Source of the DNA: Spinacia oleracea
Lineage: Eukaryota; Streptophyta; Magnoliopsida; Caryophyllales; Amaranthaceae
Assembly: GCF_020520425.1 (NCBI RefSeq)
Contig: NC_079489.1
Location: 96,700,810-96,764,809, forward strand
Reading direction: 5' to 3'
DNA: 64,000 nucleotides
Shown: positions 21,485-31,577 of the stretch, in pieces
Layout of the letters: each line of letters starts with the position of its first letter
Position numbering within the stretch: position 1 is the first letter of the stretch
The notes under the pieces: generated by a model
The model's input: only the letters and a program-made list of their open reading frames with translations
Database searches by the model: none
What the model was told of the DNA's origin: nothing
Program-made: the position numbers and the translations under genes

Positions 21485-23163
21485 TGTGATAGGGCTTTTT
21501 TTCGTCGTTGATCAAACCAAACAAAATTTATAAACCACTATCTAACCGGCTATATTTTTATAGCGGCAAGTATAGGGATCGTCCCATAGAAATGGTGGTC
21601 ATCGAGTTTAGATATTAAGCTAGTTTAAACAAGAGTTTGTTTGAATTATAACTAGGAAACTAAGCTAACAATTAAACGAAATCGAATCAATAAAGGGGAA
21701 TGCTAGGGAGTCGGGGATAGCCTAGGGAAATCGGGGGAAACGAACTAAGCACTTAAGTAATCATGATCATGCAACGACTTGGTGTATAGGCAAATAGCAT
21801 CGAATGACGAACCCGCCACCTCTCGGATGGGGAACGTGAAGCGTCTAATCTACGGAAGAGCTTTCGCCTAATCCTAGACAAAAGAAACTTGCATATAATA
21901 GGCACCACTATTCACTTACACAAGTTAGGCTCACAATGTCTTGCCATACCTAACCTATGCAATCCAATTAAATCTAATCAAATAGCATTTGCAACTACCA
22001 CTCAATTAGGCATGGATATCCTATCACCAAATCATGTTTAATTACAACAATCAATCATCAATTCAATCATCAATTTCCCCTAATTAAACCCCTAGATTCT
22101 CCCCTTTCCCTAACCTAAGACTACTCACTACACATGCTAGAAAATAGGAAGTTCATGGATTCTAAGCAAGCAAACATGAGATTGAAGGATTAGAAAGAAG
22201 GAATCAAAGAGTAGAGCATTCAATTGAAAAATCAATTCAAGAATTAAGAAACAATTCAACTAAAACCAAAGCAAGAGGAATTCAAGAATCAAGAGCAATT
22301 AAAGAACAAAAGCAAAATAAAAAGAACAAGGAACTAAGGAATTGAATTGAATTGCAAGAAATTAAGAGAAGATTTGAAGAAATTACAACTTGAAGCTTCA
22401 AGGTATAAGAGTTTCTCTCTCTAGAAATGCTGAAAATCTATTTTGGAATTCTAAAAATGTTAATCTAAAACTGAATATTAAAAATTAAAATGAAAATTCT
22501 ATTTATAAGTTTCCCCAAATAGAAGCTGAAATTCGAAAATATGCAGCCCGCGCAGCCGTTCGGTCGCACATACCCTCTGTGCCACCGAACACAGAAAACC
22601 AATTCGATCAAACATTAAGTCATGTGCGAGCAAACGAAGCGAAGACAGGCTTCTTCGTCATGTGCGACCGAACAAGAAATCTTGTTCGGTCGAATAGTCT
22701 TTTCTTGGCCATGTCTTCCTTGAACACTTGATTTGGTCGAACAGCTGAACATGTGTGGGCGCACGAATTCCTGTGCGGTCGAACAAAAGTCTGTGCGGTC
22801 GTTTACCAAATTAGGGGCATTCTGTCTCCAAAATCTAATTTGTGCTACCGTTTAACAGAACCCCATCGCACAAAGGGGCTTTTGTGCGATCGAAAAAAAG
22901 AATTGTTCGGTCGCACAAAGCTCCATCTTCCTTAGTGTCCATCAGCTCTCCTCTGTTCGGGCGCACGAACTTATGTTCGGTCGCACAAGCCCTGTTTTGG
23001 CTCAATTCTACTTGTTTTCCATCACTTTTCACCATAATCACCTATAAAGCACAAGATGGAAAGAAACTTATAAAAATCATACGAAAAGCTATAAAAACTA
23101 TGAAAAAGCATAATAAACTAACATGAAATCCTAAGCTAAGAGCGACATAAATGTCGCTCATCA
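21485..23163 (-). repeat. Athila-like 5' LTR (1,679 bp)
   Basis: Minus-strand ends are TGATGAGCGACATTTATG...GGCCCTATCACA (TG...CA). Its first bases contain a perfect palindrome, GAGCGACATAAATGTCGCTC (23,140-23,159). Between about 22,555 and 22,995 at least ten copies of GTTCGGTCGCAC or its complement, some degenerate, occur in both orientations. No open frame is credible. The partner LTR is not in the window. Confidence 0.85.
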
Positions 23164-23252
23164 CTCCTCCTCCTACATACAATCATCCAATCATACAATC
23201 AAACCAACATACAAGAATACAAGAATACAAGGTGCAAGATTCGAAAGCTCAC

Positions 23253-24831
23253 CGGCAGTACGAAACGTACAGGTGGAGCGAGTCTCCCCAGAAGATCCTC
23301 ATAGCGACCCCTTCTATCTACAAAGTTCTCCCAAGGGAGGCAAACAGCATCACCAACATTCAAGTAGAGCTGGGCGAGTTCATCGTCTGGCACCAGCATG
23401 GATCCCGGTGGATCCTTAGGGACAAGCCTGTCCCCCGTACTGTGCTGAAGGGACACGCGCTCCCCCAAGTACCACATATGGCGATACACGCCCGGGAGCA
23501 AGACCCGCCTCGAAGACAAGAAATGGGCCCGAGCAGCCGGAACAGGTATAGGCGCTTCATCAAAAGGACGCCAAACCACCTACAGAGCAGAAAATTCAGG
23601 CAACTATACAAATACAAATACAAGAGAACAAAACAGTACAAGAGTTTACCTCACTGACGGGTAAAACTTGCCAAGCTCTGCGGGAGGCCGACAGAGGCAC
23701 CCTCCTGCGCACCGCTCCTATCCAAGAGGCAGCATACGGGTAAGCTGCATTTCCAGCATGATCCGGCGCCAAAGTCGGGAAGTGCTCGTACATCCAAATC
23801 TTTCAAAAACAAGCAAAGCATCAGTCAAGTTCAAGATACAAGCATACAAGTACAAGATACAAAGTACAAGGAGTCCCATATACCTCCAGCACACTCCACA
23901 AAGCATAAATGCTAGGTTCGCCCTCGGGCGCAGTCCGAGAGGCCCACTTCATCTCATACAAGAGGTGGCCGTATGCCATACCACCCCAGTTGAGGCTCGA
24001 AACAGCCCTCAAATCCTGCAAAGCTTTCAGGAAGCCGATGTGCACCCGGTTGTTCTTGCTCGGGGCCATCACTCTGCTCACCAGAGCCAAGAGGAAAAGT
24101 CGAACCCTCTGCTCCGCAGACATGCCTACACTACGGATAGCATCCATGATCACCGTCACAGAAGAATGAGTATCATCATCCGCCAAATCGACAACAGGGC
24201 CGAGCAAGTCCCAACAGTACTCGAGAACCACTTCATCCTATAATCAAAAATCACAGTCCTCTCGGAAAAAGGAAGGCCCATAATCATGGCGAACTCGAAG
24301 GGAGTAATGGTGATCTCCCCCGATGCCATATGAAAAGTGTTGGTGGTATCCCACCACCGCTCCAGCAAAGCCTGTAGCCGGGATTTGATCCCCGTTCTCC
24401 TCTGAGTATCTCCCATGGCACGCCAGAAATCGACCAGGCCCGTCTGCAACCAGATTCCCATAGCCTCCTCGTCAGGACGGATGGCTCGAAAAGCCTTCTA
24501 AAGCTCCGCCAAGGACTAGAAGGTGCAAAACGACTCTCCATCGGCCTATGGATGAACGAATCAGTTCAAAACCTATACAAGTTCAAAACACAAATTCAAA
24601 GCACAGTACAAAACTCACCAAGCCAGCGCGAGGCCGCTGAGACAAATGAAAGTCCGGTCGGAACACTAGATCAGAAGGACTCCAACCAGTGCCAACGAAA
24701 GAGGGCACTCTCCGGGGAATCATGCCCCCCTCCGGCACATTTGTGGCAGCTGCTTCATCATCCGAAGCATCCTCCATAGCAGCTCGAACCACTGAGCGTT
24801 CGGCAAGCTTTCTTCGAGTGTGACGAGGCAT
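23253..24831 (-). pseudogene. Plant mobile domain (PMD) gene, antisense in Tat-3, 3' truncated
   Basis: Predicted exons on the minus strand are 24,831-24,619, 24,545-23,884, 23,799-23,650 and 23,579-23,253, all with GT-AG borders. A 5'-UTR intron (25,245-24,833, GTAAGT...TTAG) ends one base before the ATG. Exon 2 has the domain core: LERWWDTTNTFHMASGEITI, TPFEFAMIMGLPFS, then LADDDTHSSVTVIMDAIRSV. Exon 3 starts IWMYEHFPTLAP. Exon 4 starts VVWRPFDEAPIPVP. Exon 2 has two in-frame TAG codons near its start and a frameshift near 24,230, so the copy is inactive. Further exons were lost at the Athila border. PMD proteins (MAIN/MAIL family) act in plant silencing and meristem maintenance, and some are carried by transposons. 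Its introns survive because it lies opposite to the element's RNA. Confidence 0.8.
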
Positions 24832-25350
24832 ACTAAGTCATGAAAAATACAAAACATCAAGATTCTAAACTGGGGGCTGTCCTATACTAGCCCGTACAAA
24901 AGTCAAATTCAAAAAAAAATCCCAGCGGCGGTACAGACCCGACCAGGGACCTCTACACCAACGCCTAGGCTATCCATGCCAAAGCAGGAATACAAGTTCT
25001 ACATCAATGCCTAGGCTACCCATGCCAAAGTAGATATAAGTTCAAGAAAAAATTTCAAAATTTCAAAAATTCAAGACTACAAGTTCCAACAGTTCAAGTT
25101 CGAGTGGCTATCAAACAATTTACTACAAAATTCAAGAAGCCTACTATCATGCGAGCATCATGTCAACAAGCATTCCAAAGTACAAAAAATCAAAACTACA
25201 TGCAATCCTAGAATTTATTTCATAAGCAAAACATGAAATACTTACATGGACAACGCATGAGCAAGACCAAGGGAAGACAATTCGACCTTTGAGAGAGAAA
25301 AGAAAGCAAAAGAATGAAGGATTACTCCTCAAATGGCACGGCAAGGGGCT

Positions 25351-25358
25351 CTTATATA
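25351..25358 (-). promoter_or_regulatory. Antisense TATA box inside the Tat-3 LTR, likely promoter of the PMD gene
   Basis: TATATAAG on the minus strand in a GC-rich stretch (GGGCCGCGCTATATAAG). About 110 bp further along the antisense direction a GTAAGT donor at 25,245 begins the 5'-UTR intron. The inferred transcript starts within the LTR and crosses the LTR/internal border. No transcript evidence. Confidence 0.5.
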
Positions 25359-26025
25359 GCGCGGCCCCGCGTCGAACGCCGAGCTCAGCGCCCAGCGCTG
25401 CCTGCTGCATGCGCAGGAATCTTCAGCGCGCGCGGTCTCTTGTGCTGATTGCACGTCCTTTGCTGCTACGATTTTCTGCACCAGGCATCAAACGTCAAAT
25501 CGTGCTACCTTCCAAAAATACGGGTATATATCTGTATCTCCAAGTACAAATAGATGAGAATTTCAAGAATACAAAGTCCAAAAAATGCAACAATTTAGGC
25601 GTTCGACTCCCAACGGACCCAAGCTCCAGGTAAGTCAGCCGAAATTTCAAAATCTCAAGGGCCAGTAAAAAGCTCTTGTCCCCAGTGAAGCACATCCCCA
25701 AAGGATTAACTCCGGGTATTCAAAAAATTCAAACTCCGAAATTCAAGAATTCAAAATTCAAAATTTTCGATGCCAAGCTCCGTCCTAACTCAAAGGCGGA
25801 AGTGCAATACAAGTACAAGCCAGAGTCATCACAGCCGAACCGAGGTAGACTCTGTCCTTTTTTCTAACGCCTGTTTTGTGCAGGTACCGGCGTATAAAGA
25901 GTGGTCTTAATTGCAGAACATCTTGATCATTCTCCATCCCAATTCAAAAACTTTGACTTGCGCTTTCCTAACTGGACGCTCAGTCAAAGAGGGGGCTTCT
26001 GTGCACACCTGATTTGTGTCTCCCC

Positions 26026-26033
26026 TATAAATA
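26026..26033 (+). promoter_or_regulatory. TATA box of the Tat-3 LTR
   Basis: TATAAATA preceded by a C-rich stretch (TCTCCCC). It is in element sense and opposite to the TATA box at 25,351-25,358, so this LTR carries divergent promoters about 670 bp apart. Confidence 0.6.
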
Positions 26034-27445
26034 CCCTTAATTCTGAGCTGTTTTAAGGAGGCAAAAATCGACATACAACGTCGTAATACAAAAATTGCAC
26101 CTCAAAACTCAATACAAAAATTAATACAAAATCCTCCAAAAACACCATACAATCTTCAAGCTTTAAGCAATTGGGAGTTCTAATCGGAAAGCTTGCCTAA
26201 ACCAAACAAGGTAATTCCGAATCCCAACCCTAATCTATTCAATGTTTCTTTGATTTTCTATTTCAAAATGATTAGTAAGTTGGCATTTTTACTCTTAAAA
26301 ATGTCACTTGAAACAATCATACATTTCTTCAAAATCCAAACTTTTCAAAATACAAAAATGCAAACTTTCAAGATTCAAGGATGTTCAAAGTTGTTTAATC
26401 ACTTCTTTGAACTAGAATCATTTTTAAACAAGGAGTAATCAAAGATGATGCCTTTATAACTTTTAAAGGTTTGGTCTTTGAGATTCAAGACTCCATTTTT
26501 CAATATATAAGTTCAAGTTTTCAAATTTCAAGATCCAACAATGTTTAGGGTTGCTCATGACTACTTCCCTATACTAGGATTCTTTCAAAGTAAGAGCACG
26601 TCAAAGATCTAACCTTTTCAACATTAAAAGGCTCGATCTTTGAGATTCAAGTCTCTTAATTTCAATATTTCAAGTTCATGTTCAATATTTCAAGTTCAAG
26701 TATTTCAAGTTCAATATTTCATGTTTCAAGCTTTCAAGTTCAAGTTCCATATGCAAAATCTAGGATACTTTGGGGTGAGAAACTTCTCCCAAGTTGAGAT
26801 TTTTGGCTTTGAATTCGTGTCGAACACCCTTATTTTTAAGTAGCCGTTCGGCGTTCGGATTTCATGTGCCCAAGTTCAAATTTCAATATTGCAATTTCAA
26901 TTATGCACCTTTCAATTCCGCACTTTCAATTCCGCACTTTCAATAACGCATTTGAATTCCGCACTTTCAACTATGCAACTTTACTTGCCTAGTCCTTCTA
27001 GGCAATGTGGACCTACTCCCTAGTCCATTTCTAGGGGGTCTTGTATTTACTAATTCTGCACTTATTTACTATTGTGATGTTGCTTTATTTGCTTTATTTC
27101 TTTCATCACCGCACATGCTAAATACAACAAAATGCAAGGTTACATCACGCTTAAAAAAGATAATTTCTTGGACAAACCGATCTTAGGTTCCCTTAAATTA
27201 ATTTTAAACCAAAGTGACCACAATACAAAGTAGAAATTCAACTTGTCCTAAATTCAAACCCACATAGTCTAAACTAGGGTATTTTCGAAAATGTTGTGCC
27301 ACGTACTTCAATAATTTCTAAAGCTCGCGGAATAAGCATCTCGTTCTCGTGCCCAGATCTCACCCATCCATTTCGAAGATTCAAAGCCTTATCCAAATCG
27401 AGTCACTCTTGGTCTTTCCAAACGGGACCCTGAAATAATGTTTAG

Positions 27446-27455
27446 TGGCGACTCC
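27446..27455 (+). other. Primer binding site of Tat-3
   Basis: TGGCGACTCC, one base after the inferred LTR end; the same core as in Tat-1 and Tat-2. A copia gag frame starts only 82 bp downstream. Confidence 0.65.
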
Positions 27456-27537
27456 TTCAAGATCCAAAAATTCAAAGGTTTCCAAAAACCGCCCCTTGTA
27501 GGGAAAAAAGCAATTCGAGCAAAAAAAACCCCCTACA

Positions 27538-28167
27538 ATGGCAAACAACAATTCATTCAACATCCGATCAATTCTCGAAAAGGAGAAGTTGAGCGAGAAA
27601 AACTTCCTTGACTGGCAAAGAAACATGCAAATAGTTCTTATGCAGGAAGAAAAGGAGTATGTCCTGGAAGAGGCGATGCCCGAAGCCGCTGGCAACGGGA
27701 TCACTCAGGCAGCCCTCAATCATTGGATTGATGCCAACAAGGATGTAAAATGTCTAATGCTTACAACCATGAGTGCAGATCTACAGAAAACGTTTATCAA
27801 CTCAGATGCTTTAACGATCATCAGTGAGTTAAAGAACATGTTCCAAGATCTGGCTCGGGTCGAAAGATTCGAGACTCATAGGTTAACTTTTGAGACAAAG
27901 CTTAAGAAAGGCGAGACAGTAAGTCCACATGTTCTCAAAATGATTGGACTCATTGAGAATCTGAGTCGGCTGGATCAGCAATTCTCTCAGGAAATGGTTG
28001 TAGACACCATCCTCCATTCTCTTCATAGCGTGTATGATCAGTTCAAGCTGAACTACAGTATGAATAGTCTGGAAAAAACGCTCACTGAGCTTCGCCGTAT
28101 GCTGAAGACCGCCGAAAAGACGCTCAAACGTGATAAGCAAGATGTACTTATGGTGCGTGGGGGCAAG
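27538..28167 (+). pseudogene. Copia-1 gag, N-terminal segment
   Basis: It starts at ATG 27,538 (MANNNSFNIRSILEKEKLSE) and reads through the copia gag fold: NFLDWQRNMQIVLMQEEKEY, KTFINSDALTIISELKNMFQ, DTILHSLHSVYDQFKLNYSM. It is open up to the insertion of Tat-2 at 28,167 (DVLMVRGG, then the target GCAAG). Reading continues in frame from 41,380 (KFKKSGKKRNAKKGGKK). This N-terminus is only distantly similar to the gag of Copia-2, although the two copies are nearly identical from the zinc knuckle onwards. Confidence 0.85.
28163..28167. repeat. Target-site duplication of Tat-2, left copy
   Basis: GCAAG, repeated at 41,375-41,379. It lies within the Copia-1 gag. Confidence 0.9.
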
Positions 28168-29661
28168 TGTGAGGGGGTCGAAAAAGCACGAGGCTAATGC
28201 GTAACCTCGTCCCCCGTGGGTGTGACGCTTCTTTTTGTCAAATCAAGTGTAATTGGATTTCCTGTGAGTTTACACCCAATTGACTAGTAATATAGGAGTC
28301 GTCATTCAGTTTTTAACGACAATGAGAAAAACTGACAAAACCCGGTTATCGTGACATAAAGGGAGTGCAATTATGTTTGACCACGACGGCCGTAGGTTCC
28401 CTTGTGATCCCTGGTGTGGGGATCTCTCAACGTACACCCGCAGGGTAGACATTGAGGGTTCGGGGGACTGTAACTACCGAGATGAGTACTCGCTCTTCGA
28501 TAAATCCAGAGGCAGGATATCCTTACTAGCTCAGCATAAATAATTGAAGGGACATGCGTTAACTATTAAACTAATCTGAGTTGATTTTAACAATATGCCG
28601 CAACATATAATACTAGATCGAGCGTGATTATCTGATTTATATTGTTTTAAGGGACCTAGCATGATAAACCAATTTCCCAACATATTATCTTTATTAGGCG
28701 TGATAGAACAATCAGATTTGATTAGTTTAACAGTTCATAAAAGGGCGAGGAAACCGATTAAATCATGCGAAGGGACACATTACGACGCACCCTTGAGAGG
28801 TGCATCACGGTACTCAGAAAACTAACCACTTTGGCTTTGCTATTTCTCCTTTTATTTAACGAATCTCAAGTTTCCGGGCTTAATTCTTCAGCTACAAGGG
28901 ACAGGATACGTTCTGTTCGATTTTTGGATTGATAGCGATAGAACGCGGGATCAATTTCGCAGCGTGAGGCTTAGGCTTAGGGGTTGGAGTCAATACTCAG
29001 AATATGAATTGTGTGTGTGTTCTTTTCACGTCGAACTTGGGGCTATATTTATAGAAAAGAGTTTGTGGAAAGATAGATTTGTAGAACTCTAACCCACGAG
29101 GAATTAGGAAAGAACACGTCCCAGGTAATTTCAGCGCCCAGGGCTGGGCGCCGAAGATTTCGGCGCCCAGAGCCAGGCGTTGAAAATAGGGTCTGGGTCG
29201 TTTCTTTGTCAGATTCGGACTCTTAGAATCCGGAGTGTATGAGACTTAATCGAGTCTTTTAGTGCGTATTAATTTTATGACGGGATGCGTCTGGGCCCAT
29301 TACGAACTCTAGGCTCGTTAGGATTTTAATTAATACGTAACTCTTATTTTTGAATCATATTAGGAATAGGATTCTCTCGCAATTTCTATCTCATTTAGGA
29401 TTTATGTTGGAGTGCAACACCTAATTCTGACAGGTTTCTATCTTTTATGACTTGCCACTTTTAACAGCTACCCATTACGGCAGTTACTATTTTTAGCAGG
29501 TTTCCATAAATAGCATGTTTCTATAAATAGCAGGTTTCGGGTGAAATGAAAAGGGTAATTGAGATTCGTTATTTTATAGGAGATGCGTTGCCAAGTGGAG
29601 ATTTATGTTCTCATCATCGAACCTTCCCTTTCGGGAATGGGGACAAAAGTAGGTGTCTACA
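28168..29661 (-). repeat. Tat-2 3' LTR (1,494 bp)
   Basis: TGTAGACACC...CCCCTCACA on the minus strand, nearly the same as 39,884-41,374 by eye. TATA box TATAAATA at 29,046-29,053 (minus). Two CGCCCAG/CTGGGCG palindromes at 29,131-29,187 lie upstream of it. Confidence 0.95.
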
Positions 29662-29676
29662 GTTAGCCCCCACTTT
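29662..29676 (-). other. Polypurine tract of Tat-2
   Basis: AAAGTGGGGGCTAAC on the minus strand directly before the 3' LTR start. It primes plus-strand DNA synthesis. The Tat-3 tract AAACTGGGGGC (24,867-24,877) is alike. Confidence 0.75.
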
Positions 29677-31077
29677 GACTGAGTCTTGGAGTAAGACGAT
29701 GGTCAAAGTATTAGACGGAGTGCGTCACACAAGTCATGGTGACCTGTTTTTGCGAGGGTATCGCGAGCCCCCTAGTGATAACATTTGACTTAAGGGTCAT
29801 CACTTGAAGTGTCGACATATCCCTCACGTGTCATTGGGATTTGTCAATGGATAGTATAGAAACTCCCTCACTTTGTCATTGGAAGTATCTAAAGAGGCGT
29901 AGAAACTCCCTCACTTTGTCATTGGTAGTGGCTACAGATGTTTTCAAAATCAAAGCTATAAAGTGTAATTGGGCCTGGCCAAGCCCAATCACGAGGTAAG
30001 AATATTTTTTAAAGATTCTCATTTTCAGGGTTAGCTAAACGAGAAAACCCCCTTTGTTTTTATGGGACGTAAAACGAAGGAAAATCCAGCACATCGTTCT
30101 TTTTTTGAAAAACGGAAAACCAATCCTTTAATTTTTTGGAAAAAAGGAAAACTACTCACATCGTTCTTTTTTGGAAAAACGGAAAACCAGAAAAGGTTAT
30201 CGCTGCAGCGACTAAGGACCTGTGCGGTTAGTGAAGCAGACCTCGCCGGCTAAAGATGGCGAGCCTATCTGCTAAGGGTGGACACCCCGTCCGATAGAAG
30301 TGGACGAATCTGTTTTTTGAAATTTGAAAATAAGGACCTACGCGGTTTGTGACGTAGACCTCGTCGGCTAAAGATGGCGAACCTGTCCGCTAAGGGTGGA
30401 CACCCCGTCCGGTAGAAGTGGACGAATCTATTTTGAAATTTGTTTGTGCTTTTTGAAAATAAGGACCTACGTGGTTTACGCCGTAGACCCCGCCGGCTGA
30501 AGATGGCGAGCTTGTTTCATTTTGTTTTTGAAGATTCTATTTTTCGAAAACTGAGGACCTGCGTGGCTAGTGACGCAGACCCCGCCCGCTGGGGGTGGGC
30601 GAGCCCATTTTGAATTTCTTACTTTCTTTTCATTTTGCCTATGTAGAAGGGCTTTTGTGATTACAACCTGTTGGTAGGTCGCAATATTTCCTGATTAGGT
30701 GTGTCCTATAAGTGGGCCCACACTGTGTATATTTTGGTAACGATATTTTTAAAATACCGTTTTTTCTTCGGGAATGAAATATCAAGATAACGGATATCTT
30801 ACACAAATAGGGGAATCGCACGTGATCGACAGCGAATATTCGCTGTCTAGGAAGAATTTTCAGCGCCTAGCTCTGGGCGCGAGAATTTATAACGCCCAGG
30901 GCTGGGCGTTGAAAATGCAAAGGGGAGACTGGTCTTTAAAAGACGCAGACCGTCTCCCTCCTTTCCCATTTCCACCATTTTCGTTCTCGCTTCTCCACTT
31001 CATTCTACTGATTTTTGCTCGTTTTCTTCACTTTTCTTCACAAATTCTACTCCAAATCACTTCCTAATCTTCCCAAT
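29677..31077. other. Tat-2 region between 3' LTR and antisense PMD gene
   Basis: No coding frame is supported. A short direct repeat AAACTCCCTCACTTTGTCAT is at 29,869-29,925. A longer tandem array follows at 30,216-30,606. One CGCCCAG quasi-palindrome pair lies at 30,857-30,916. The stretch after that, with a weak TATA-like TTTAAAAG at about 30,935, is the likely promoter and first non-coding exon of the PMD gene; a GTAAGT donor is at 31,078. Confidence 0.55.
30216..30606. repeat. Tandem repeat, four copies with periods of about 118, 129 and 92 bp
   Basis: Units start GGACCTNYGYGG at 30,216, 30,334, 30,463 and 30,555. Each has GACGTAGACC-like and GGCTAAAGATGGCGA-like blocks; the first two also have GTGGACACCCCGTCCG. 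The last two are shortened. Confidence 0.85.
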
Positions 31078-31577
31078 GTAAGTAATTTTTAGTAATTTTG
31101 AGCTCTTTTGTCAATATCAGTATTTTTGTCAAGTATTTTTGTGCATGAAATTGATTTGGGGGTTTTTGATTTTGTGCCCCTTTCCTTCAATTAGATAGTT
31201 GGAAATGTTCTACATGACATGTTAATTAGTTTGTGCATGTTGATTTTTGCAAGTATGTTGGTTTTTGTTGATTTTGGGCATGTTTATACTAGCCCCCAAG
31301 TATACCTACGATTCTAGTATTTTCTTGCAATGTAGGTGTTCTTGGTATATTGCTTGCGTTCCTCATAATTCATGAGTGACAAATTATGGAAGAATTTTGA
31401 TTTTGCTAGAGTTAATTTTTACTTAAGGAATTTTTGCTCAGTATGAACTTAGTATCATGTTTTTAGGGAACAAAAATTGTATGACTCCATTTCATGAGTG
31501 GAATGCACTCTTTTTAGTGATTGGTGTGAGTGCCAATTTTGTTAAAGGTATAATGCCTTGTTGTATCGTTGATCAGC

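Larger units (their letters stand above)
16791..23163 (-). mobile_element. Athila-like Ty3/gypsy element lacking pol
   Basis: Minus-strand order is 5' LTR (23,163-21,485), primer binding site, gag-protease, a spacer with tandem repeats, and a truncated ORF with the 'putative plant transposon protein' domain. No reverse transcriptase or integrase lies between protease and that ORF. Athila assignment rests on the TGGCGTCGTTGCTGGGGA binding site (Asp-tRNA type), the gag sequence and the third ORF. The left end is interrupted at 16,790 by a copia LTR. The element looks non-autonomous. Confidence 0.8.
24878..27444 (+). repeat. Tat-3 LTR (about 2.57 kb)
   Basis: It starts TGTCCTATACTAGCC directly after a polypurine tract and ends ...GAAATAATGTTTA directly before GTGGCGACTCC. 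The expected terminal CA has become TA if the border is correct. Plus-strand TATA box at 26,026. The downstream part is rich in TTCAAGTTCAAG and AATTTCAAT repeats (26,640-26,950). A single CAGCGCCCAGCGCTG motif occurs at 25,385-25,399. No coding frame is supported. Only one copy is present, so both borders are inferred from the flanking sites. Confidence 0.65.
23164..27537 (+). mobile_element. Tat-type Ty3/gypsy element Tat-3: antisense gene, polypurine tract, LTR and primer binding site
   Basis: Plus-strand order is an antisense PMD gene (23,253-24,831), polypurine tract AAACTGGGGGC (24,867-24,877), LTR (24,878-27,444), then G and TGGCGACTCC (27,446-27,455), then an 82-bp leader. The polypurine tract resembles that of Tat-2 (AAAGTGGGGGCTAAC). 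An LTR with a polypurine tract on one side and a primer site on the other suggests two element copies sharing one LTR, or a recombinant. The left part is cut by the Athila-like element. Confidence 0.65.

Noticed and set aside
22555..22995. CRISPR-like repeat array
   Set aside because: The repeats occur in both orientations at irregular spacing within an LTR of a plant genome; no CRISPR features.
23151..24243. Plus-strand frames of 168 and 191 codons opposite the Tat-3 PMD gene
   Set aside because: Shadows of the antisense exons; the PMD core is on the minus strand.
31569..31577. Start of the PMD frame at 31,569
   Set aside because: The codon is TTG and lies in the 5'-UTR intron; the first ATG, directly after the intron acceptor, is at 31,578.
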